Shown here: positions 58,101 to 64,000 of the stretch, in pieces
Layout of the letters: each line of letters starts with the position of its first letter
Numbering within the stretch: position 1 is the first letter of the stretch
NCBI GenBank assembly: GCA_037976565.1
Contig: CP137669.1
Span: forward strand, 34,155,613-34,219,612
DNA length: 64,000 nucleotides
From: Mesocentrotus franciscanus
Taxonomy: Eukaryota; Echinodermata; Echinoidea; Camarodonta; Strongylocentrotidae
Reading direction: 5' to 3'
Translations under genes and position numbers: made by a program
Notes under the pieces: generated by a model
Told to the model about the DNA's origin: nothing
The model's input: only the letters and a program-made list of their open reading frames with translations
Database searches by the model: none

Positions 58101-61100
58101 GACAAGTGCCCCTATTTAATTGTAAAAGTGCCCCTTCCCCTTTTCACCTCTGATAAGTGCCCTTTTATTTTCACACGTGCCCCTTTTCCTTCGACAAGTT
58201 CCCATTTTCCTTTGCAAAAAGTGTCCATTTTCCATTCTCATAAGTGCCCCTTTTAATATCTATAGTAAGTGCCCCTTTTCAGGTACGAGAAGTGCCCCTT
58301 TTCACTTTTGATAAGTGCCCTCTTCACCTCTGATAATTGCCCTATTCAAATCTGAGAGGTGCCTCTTTTACTGTCACAAGTGCCCCTTTCCCTTTGTAAG
58401 ATTTGCCCCTTCCCCTTTTAATAACAACCCTCATTTTAACTCGGATAAGCGCACCTTATATTTTCACATGTGCCCTTTACCATTCTAATAAGTGCCCTGT
58501 TTCATAATGAAAAGTGCCCCATTAAAAAGAGCCCCTTCCCTTCTCATTAATGCCCCTTTTCATCTCTGGTAAATGACCCTTTTCAGGTACGAGAAGTTAC
58601 TCCTTTTCACTTCAGATAAGTGCCCCCTTCACCTCCGATAAATGCCCCTTTAAAATCTGATCGGTGCCTATTTTCTTTCAACTAATGCACATTTTCCTTT
58701 ATTATAAGTGTCCCCTTTTCCTCTCATCATTAAACGCGCCCCTAATTTCAAGCGACTCAGAGCAATTTCCCTCAAAGCTCGCTCGCTACGCTCACACGCA
58801 TTTATAGATGATATACTTATGTTACTTATCAAATGTCTTTTCAGTCTTCCGTTATGAGAATGTGCTTATAACCCCATCAGGATTGTTTTTTTTTCCTCTT
58901 TATATAATAAGATGTAATTTTTCGCACTGCAACCTCACAAATCTTAAAATTTTTCCTCGCTTCGCTCGCTCACAAATAAATTTTCAGACCATCACAGCCA
59001 GTTGCAAGGTATGATGCTATGCAATATCTTGTATGGTGTATAAAGTGAAACAAATATTGAAATCATCCCTGAAAATGTAATTACAATGTAGGGGTATATT
59101 ACCAATATCTAAAAAATTGTATATTTCCGGTTTGAGATTTCCCTTTGTAGGTGCCCTTTTTCAAGAAAGTGCCCTTTTTTCTTGGTGCCCCCACTTTGGA
59201 AGTCGCTCGGCCGCCCCTGGACCCGGTACAATATCCAATTCAATTGCATGACCTCTATTTTGATGTCACATTTTAGATCCCTATTTACCTCTGTCATAGG
59301 CACGGATGTCTCATGAAGAAAAGGTTGTAAAACCACCGTGAAGTCATCTTTGTCGTCATACTGCCCACTGCTAATATCCTCAGTCAGTTTCACCTGAAAT
59401 GTGTAAAGTGATATTATAGATTAATCAATATTAACGTGTGTGTGATAAAGCATGCTGGCAGATATTGAGTGTGATATCAGTTTAACATAGAGATGTTTAA
59501 ATATTCATTTGATTAAAAACCATCAAAAGAGAAACGGCTGTGAAGCTGCTAAAGTGTAACTTCACGCTATAGCGTAACCTAACCCCTAAGTAACTGAAAA
59601 AAAGTTCACTTCAGCGGATACGCTATACACACTGATACACAACTGTTATTGAGGAGCACACGCTAACCGTAATTTGTAGGGCAACACCAGCGAACCATAT
59701 AGTGGCTCTGAAGGGACATCGCGAATCACAAACTTTGAAGTGAAATTCGTGATGATAATATGCGACAAATCGCATATTTTGTCGCGAATTTTTTGATTAA
59801 TTGAGTTATCTTCTATTTCCTTTATCTCTGCTTTCTTTCTCTTTCTCCCTCTCTTTCTTAATATCTCTCACTTCTATAACCCCTCTCTCTCTCTCATCTC
59901 TCCCTCCCTCCCCCTCATCCCCCCTCTCTCTCTTTCTCTCATCTCCTTCTCTCTTTCTCTCGTATCCTTCTCTCTCTTTCTCTTTATCTGCCTCCGCCCT
60001 TTCTGTTTTTCTCTCTTTCTCTCTCATCTCATTCTTCCATTCTCTTTCTATCTACTAATTGCTGTTTTGCTATAGCCAAGCTTTTCTACATTAAGGCCCA
60101 ACAATTTGATGGACACACTTAAGGAATTTCAAAACATGAGTTTGAAGACGAATATTGTGATGAAAAAAAAAAATTAGGGTTGTCTGCGTACAACACAAAA
60201 CCTAATTAAATTATTGGACACTCCTTCATCAATATTCGTCTTCAAACATATTTGTTTTATAAATCATTGCAGAAGTATGTGCTAAATGACATCCTCTTTC
60301 ACATCATTGTATAATTTAAGTGAAATTTTGCCATGAAATATTTAGCAAATTTTGGGCTCCCAACACTTTAGAGGGGCTGTGTTTATAGTCTGTTCATTAC
60401 ATACATTCAGAAACATAAGGAAAGCTCAATATGATACGCTGACCGTTCTAAACGTTGTATAAATTCAAACATCTTTGGTTCTAAACACCCACATGGCCAC
60501 ATGATTGTTTTATGGTGAAAGAATAATTTCTGTGAAAATGTCGGGTGTTTAAAGTCCCTCTAAAGTTTTGGGAGCCCCACAAATTTCATGGCAAAAGTTC
60601 ATTTAAATTGTTCAAGTATGTGTACAACAGAAACATATAGACTTTGCTTTCTTTCATCAATGTTCCTCTTCAAACACATTTATTTTGAAAATCCTTGCAG
60701 AGGTGTGTGTTAAATGACATCCTCGTTCACACTATTATACAATTTAAAGCCCCACTGTACTACTTGTAGCTACTTGCAGGCGCGGATCCAGGATTTCTTA
60801 GGGGGGCCCAAATTTGAAATTATGCGAGCCAAATATTGGTACGTAATGGTGACCAGCAGTGGCGTAATAGGCAGAAATGTTTTTTTTTTTTTTTTTTTTG
60901 GGGGCAGAAAACCCCGCATCACCCCCACTTTTACATGCAGGCCCCTCAGAACGTTTTTCAAAGTAGGTTGGAGGGGGGGAGGAGGCTAAAGTATTTACGA
61001 TCCGGTAGAGCGTAGCATAAATTGGCGTGGGGTCTAGGGAAAAGCCCCGGCGGGGGTCTACTAAATGACAAGGGGCGGAGCCCCGGAAGCTCAAGGGGTA

Positions 61101-63840
61101 TGGGAATTTAATTACGGTCAGATGAGCATATGGTGATACCTTATTCATGACACTGGCAGGTCACTAATTGGCGTGGGGTCCAGGGCGGAGCCCCAGCTCA
61201 GGGTTTTAGGCAATAAAATACGGTCAGATGAGCATATTTTGATACCTCATTATTTTGTGACACTGACAGGTCACTATTCTTTCTTTCTTTCTCTCTTTCT
61301 TTCTATTTCTCTTTAATATACTTTTTCAAAAAAGTTGGGAGGGAGCTCGAGGCCCCTGAGCCCCTCCGTTCGGGCCCTGACATGTAGGCCTCTTAATAAG
61401 CATATTTCTTGCCTGACTGTAAATTTGTCATTTTCCAACAAACGCATAAAAAAGTATAATTTACTAAAAAGGAGGAAACATTTCGGAAAATTACGTCATT
61501 TCAGCAACATTTGTAAATCACCGGTATCGAATTATATTGGGGAGAGGGAGGGGGGGGGGCACCCCCCAGATCTACACCTTGTTGGCGGGAAAAATTGCAA
61601 CTGATCTCCCCTACCTTTCTTCTTTCTCTTTTTTTTCTTTCCCTTTCTCTCCTCTTTCCCTTTCCCTTTCCTTCCTTCTCTCTCTTTTAGGTTTGCTGGG
61701 GGTGGGGGGGGGGCAAGGGCCTTTCGGCCACCCGATCCAGACGTTGCTGGCGGAATTAATCGCAACCGATCTCCCCTTCTTTTCACTCTTTTCTTTTCTT
61801 CTTTCTCTTTTTTTGTTCCCTTTTAATAGCTCTCCTCTTTCCCTTTCCCTTCCTTCTCTCTCTTTTTCTGGCGGGGGCGGGGGGAGAGGCAAGGGCCACT
61901 ACTTGTTGGCGGGAAAATTGCAACTTATATCCCCCTTCTTTTCTTTTCTTTTTCCTTTTATTTCCTTCCCTTTATCTCTTCTTTTCCTTTCCTTCCTTCT
62001 CTCTTATTTTTTTGATTGGGGGAGGGGGAGGCAACAGCCTGGGAGGCTAGGCCCTTTCGGCCCCCGATCTCCTTCTTTCCCCTCTTTTCTTTTCTTATTC
62101 CTCTTCTTTATTTTCTTTTCTCTCCTCTTTCCCTTTCCCTTTCCCTTCTTTTTCTTCTCTCTCTCTCTCTCTCTTTTTTTTGTTGGCGGGGGGGCCCGCT
62201 CGGCCCCTGGATCCGCGCCTGACTTGCTCCCTCTATACAGAAAACAATGCCTAATTGGCGCCTGTTGGTCCCCCATGATCCTCTTTTTCTTATGTTAATT
62301 GAGAGCTGAGTTGATGAGATAGCCACCTGTAAGTGAAATATTGCAATACATGTTTGGCCAAATTGGGGGTTCGAAGGCTTTATCTTTAAATTGTTATCTA
62401 TTGGTACATAAGGGCCACTAAAGTGTAACCTGCTGCTGTAGAGTAACATGCTGCTAAAGTGTAACCTGCTGCTATAGAGTAACCTGCTGCTAAAGTGTAA
62501 CCTGCTGCTAAAGTGTAACCTGTTGCTAAAGTGTAACCTGCTGCTATAGAGTAACCTGTTGCTATAGAGTAACCTGCTGCTAAAGTGTAACCTGCTGCTT
62601 AAGTGTAACCTGCTGCTAAAGTGTAACCTGCTGCTTAAGTGTAACCTGCTGCTAAAGTGTAATCTGCTGCTAAAGTGTAACCTGCTGCTATAGAGTAACC
62701 TGTTGCTATAGAGTAACCTGCTGCTAAAGTGTAGCCTGCTGCTATAGAGTAGCTTGCTGCTAAAGTGTAACCTGCTGCTATAGAGTAACCTGCTGCTAAA
62801 GTGTAACCTGCTGCTATAGAGTAACCTGTTGCTATAGAGTAAAGTACCTGCTGCTTAAGTGTAACCTGCTGCTAAAGTGTAACCTGCTGCTAAAGTGTAA
62901 CCTGCTGCTTAAGTGTAACCTGCTGCTAAAGTGTAACCTGCTGCTAAAGTATAACCTGCTGCTAAAGTGTAACCTACTGCTATAGAGTAACCTGCTGTAG
63001 GCCTACCAGTAGTAGTTAGCATTATGATGTTGACGTTGTTACAGTCATCTCCTACGTACTGGAAGCTGATGACCCTTACTTACAAAGATAAGGAGCGCAG
63101 GCACCAAAATAGCAATATGTTGATGTTAGATTTCATATTGAAAGCGGTATTAATCCCATTTCCATGAAATGTAGGAAGAATATTATAACGTACTGGATGA
63201 GCTTATAACTGGATGAGCAGATGAGTAACTGTGGTGTAGATGCTGGACATGGTGTGGTGACGGTCAGTCCCTAGATCTCATCACGCCTAGCCTAGCCTCA
63301 GCTCAGCTCCACGCACGCGCGCGCGCCGATAACGCGAACGATACGGTCGCGATGCCCGTTCGCTGAAGTAAACTTCTTTTTTCAGAAACTTAGGCGGCAG
63401 GTTACACTTTAGCGGAGTTTTCACTTTAGCAGCTTAACAAATGGCTAAGGGCTCTCTATATACTGCAACTGTATATTTGTCTTAATATTAACTTCATAGG
63501 GCATGGTCCAATTGTTGTGTCGACTTATCAAGAAAGAAAATACCAAAGTCGCCCTTTAATTGACTAATTGGCTTTTAATGCCAAAATCCACCAGGCGCAC
63601 CTTAATTTAAATGCATCAATAATTTAAGGCCCACCTGATCGGAGACGTGACTTTCAATGTTACATGGTTGATGGTTGATACTAAATACAATATCACTTTA
63701 TGTTCAAATAATAAATGTTATCCTTCTCTTACAACGGTTAATTAATTTCATTGATACGATGTACCTGATATTCTCTGTTCATGGCTTCGAACCGTTCCAG
63801 CTCATCATCGGTTAAGAACATCCCACACGGACAGAACGCC
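52143..63840 (-). CDS. PLB1-like: PLB1-like copy 3: last five exons of a phospholipase B gene, running off the right edge
   Basis: Exons on the minus strand: 63840-63765, 59393-59289, 57361-57266, 53171-53103, 52298-52143. Their lengths of 76, 105, 96, 69 and 156 nt match copy 1 exons 10-14 exactly, except that the last is one codon shorter. Frames are intact. The fragment has AFCPCGMFL, the [19 protein letters not shown] block, [20 protein letters not shown] with the catalytic Asp and His, and a hydrophobic C-terminus (about [14 protein letters not shown]) like a GPI or membrane anchor. The GDSL and GGND exons should lie beyond position 64000. Introns are large because of inserted repeats. 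It may be the missing 3' part of copy 2. Confidence 0.9.
52631..52796. mobile_element. Foldback MITE with GGGCCCCGTCTTATAAAG ends, copy B
   Basis: CAGGGCCCCGTCTTATAAAG, with AGTTG, is exactly reverse-complemented at the right end. The interior contains several (A)TCAATCGCAA words. It is the same family as 32717-32857. Confidence 0.85.
53292..56555. mobile_element. Inverted-repeat MITE split by a LINE
   Basis: The left arm (AATAGACCACTTTCGTAATG, then CCAAATATAATGCATACGTC) is reverse-complemented at about 56508-56555. After the LINE the arm continues as TTTGTGAAGTGCC, which pairs with GGCACTTCACAAAGACGTAT on the right. Removing the LINE and one ATACGTC restores a single continuous arm. Confidence 0.8.
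53335..56276 (+). mobile_element. 5'-truncated L2/CR1-like LINE with ATACGTC target duplication, nearly intact
   Basis: The open frame 53343-55334 encodes the C-terminal part of an AP endonuclease ([21 protein letters not shown]) and a reverse transcriptase with [24 protein letters not shown] and YADD (about residue 617). A second frame (to 56020) continues with [24 protein letters not shown] and [11 protein letters not shown]. The frames meet at a run of five A (55295-55299), where six would keep one frame. The 3' UTR ends with hairpin GTAAAGCGCAT...ATGCGCTTAATAA and (ATT)n. ATACGTC flanks both ends (53328-53334, 56277-56283). The endonuclease N-terminus is missing. Confidence 0.9.
56556..57265. 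other. Intron of PLB1-like copy 3 without recognisable features
   Basis: AT-rich sequence with a short (GAT)n run at 56646-56666 followed by a GGCGCCAAAT word. I see no exon. Confidence 0.35.
58003..59220. mobile_element. 1.2-kb element filled with AAGTGCCCCTTTT repeats, ACCCGGT target duplication
   Basis: ACCCGGT occurs immediately before (57996-58002) and after (59221-59227) the element. It begins CAGAGGCGGCCC and ends GGCCGCCCCTGG, short inverted repeats. From 58030 to 58740 and again near 59150-59190 it carries about 30 irregularly spaced AAGTGCCCCTTTT-like motifs, one every 20-30 bp. No transposase frame exists. The end structure suggests a hAT-like non-autonomous element. Confidence 0.75.
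59801..60058. repeat. CT-rich low-complexity tract
   Basis: Degenerate (CTCT)n and (TTTC)n runs. Both overlapping open frames are low complexity and unlikely to be coding. Confidence 0.8.
60100..60760. repeat. Nested direct and inverted repeat block
   Basis: A segment of about 90 bp at 60231-60318 (starting CATCAATATTCGTCTTCAAA) is repeated in diverged form at 60656-60748. Two inverted pairs also occur: GAAGACGAATATTGTGATGA near 60148 with CATCAATATTCGTCTTC, and GGGCTCCCAACACTTTAGAG near 60353 with CTCTAAAGTTTTGGGAGCCC near 60559. Confidence 0.6.
60777..62221. mobile_element. 1.4-kb GGCGCGGATCC element with polypyrimidine modules
   Basis: It begins CAGGCGCGGATCCAGG and ends CCTGGATCCGCGCCTG, perfect 16-bp inverted repeats. 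ACTTG flanks both sides (60772-60776 and 62222-62226). The interior holds a duplicated GGCGTGGGGTC block (about 61020-61270) and then four or five modules of about 160 bp, each a GGCGGGAAAATTGCAAC-like sequence, CCGATCTCCCC, a long pyrimidine run and a G-rich end. The 253-aa frame across it is repeat translation. It is related to 49381-49566. Confidence 0.8.
62415..62998. repeat. 18-bp satellite array, about 32 copies
   Basis: The unit is CTGCTGCTAAAGTGTAAC with two frequent variants, CTATAGAGTAAC and CTTAAGTGTAAC, mixed along the array. One slip near 62843 inserts AAGTA. Variant stops (TAG, TAA) exclude a long repeat protein. It lies in an intron of PLB1-like copy 3. Confidence 0.95.
63280..63365. 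repeat. CG-rich patch with GCGC runs
   Basis: CACGCACGCGCGCGCGCCGA and following CG-rich sequence stand out from an AT-rich background in an intron. It has no coding content and no known role. Confidence 0.4.
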
Positions 63841-64000
63841 CTGACGTTGTTCAGAAAAGAAAAATTACATAAAGTTTCTTATGTTAACTCTCGGTACGAT
63901 ATACTTTTTAGGTGGTGGGGGGTTCTTTTAATTTACAACAAAACTAAAAAAAACTTTTTATAACTGAAAAAATTATTTCTATAAAATATAATAAGTAGAG

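Noticed and set aside
61537..62298. 253-aa open frame
   Set aside because: It is a translation of CT- and G-rich modules inside a transposon, with low complexity and no domain.
62415..62998. CRISPR-like array
   Set aside because: Units are contiguous with no unique spacers, and the genome is eukaryotic; it is a satellite.

Overview
The window is eukaryotic genomic DNA, about 64 kb, AT-rich, intron-rich and crowded with mobile-element remnants. The gene families (a single-domain membrane phospholipase B, a CD36/SR-B scavenger receptor, a SYNJ2BP/OMP25 orthologue), introns of about 1 kb, tRNA-derived SINEs and L2/CR1-like LINEs fit a marine invertebrate deuterostome. A sea urchin or other echinoderm is my best guess, by inference only. 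A run of exactly 500 N (23618-24117) marks an assembly gap.

Layout. 1-1996: intergenic, with a transposon with terminal inverted repeats (TIRs) and a SINE. 1997-17104 (+): PLB1-like copy 1, 14 exons, all GDSL-lipase catalytic blocks present, but exon 3 is one base short. 17105-20170: intergenic, with repeats and nested small transposons. 20171-23388 (+): PLB1-like copy 2, exons 1-3 only, then the gap. 25623-36880 (+): CD36/SR-B receptor, ten exons, with its N-terminal exons missing. 36881-43757: intergenic. 43758-47471 (-): complete four-exon SYNJ2BP (PDZ domain plus C-terminal tail anchor). 47925-50935 (-): decayed LINE carrying two later insertions. 52143 to past the right edge (-): PLB1-like copy 3, exons 10-14 only, with an almost intact LINE nested in a small transposon in one intron. 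The intron at 57362-63764 holds GC-rich transposons and an 18-bp satellite.

How the genes relate. The three PLB1-like loci share intron phases, and every exon present in two copies has matching or near-matching length. A digestive or surface phospholipase next to a CD36-family lipid receptor suggests a lipid-handling neighbourhood, but that is inference. Copy 2 (exons 1-3 +) and copy 3 (exons 10-14 -) are complementary halves on opposite strands, and the CD36 gene also lacks its 5' end at the gap. The sequence right of the gap may therefore be placed in the wrong orientation, making copies 2 and 3 one gene.

Mobile-element structure is unusually readable: nested insertions with target-site duplications, SINEs sharing the hairpin-plus-ATT tail of the resident LINE, two pairs of same-family foldback elements, and two independent single-base homopolymer shortfalls in otherwise intact reading frames that look more like sequencing errors than biological decay.
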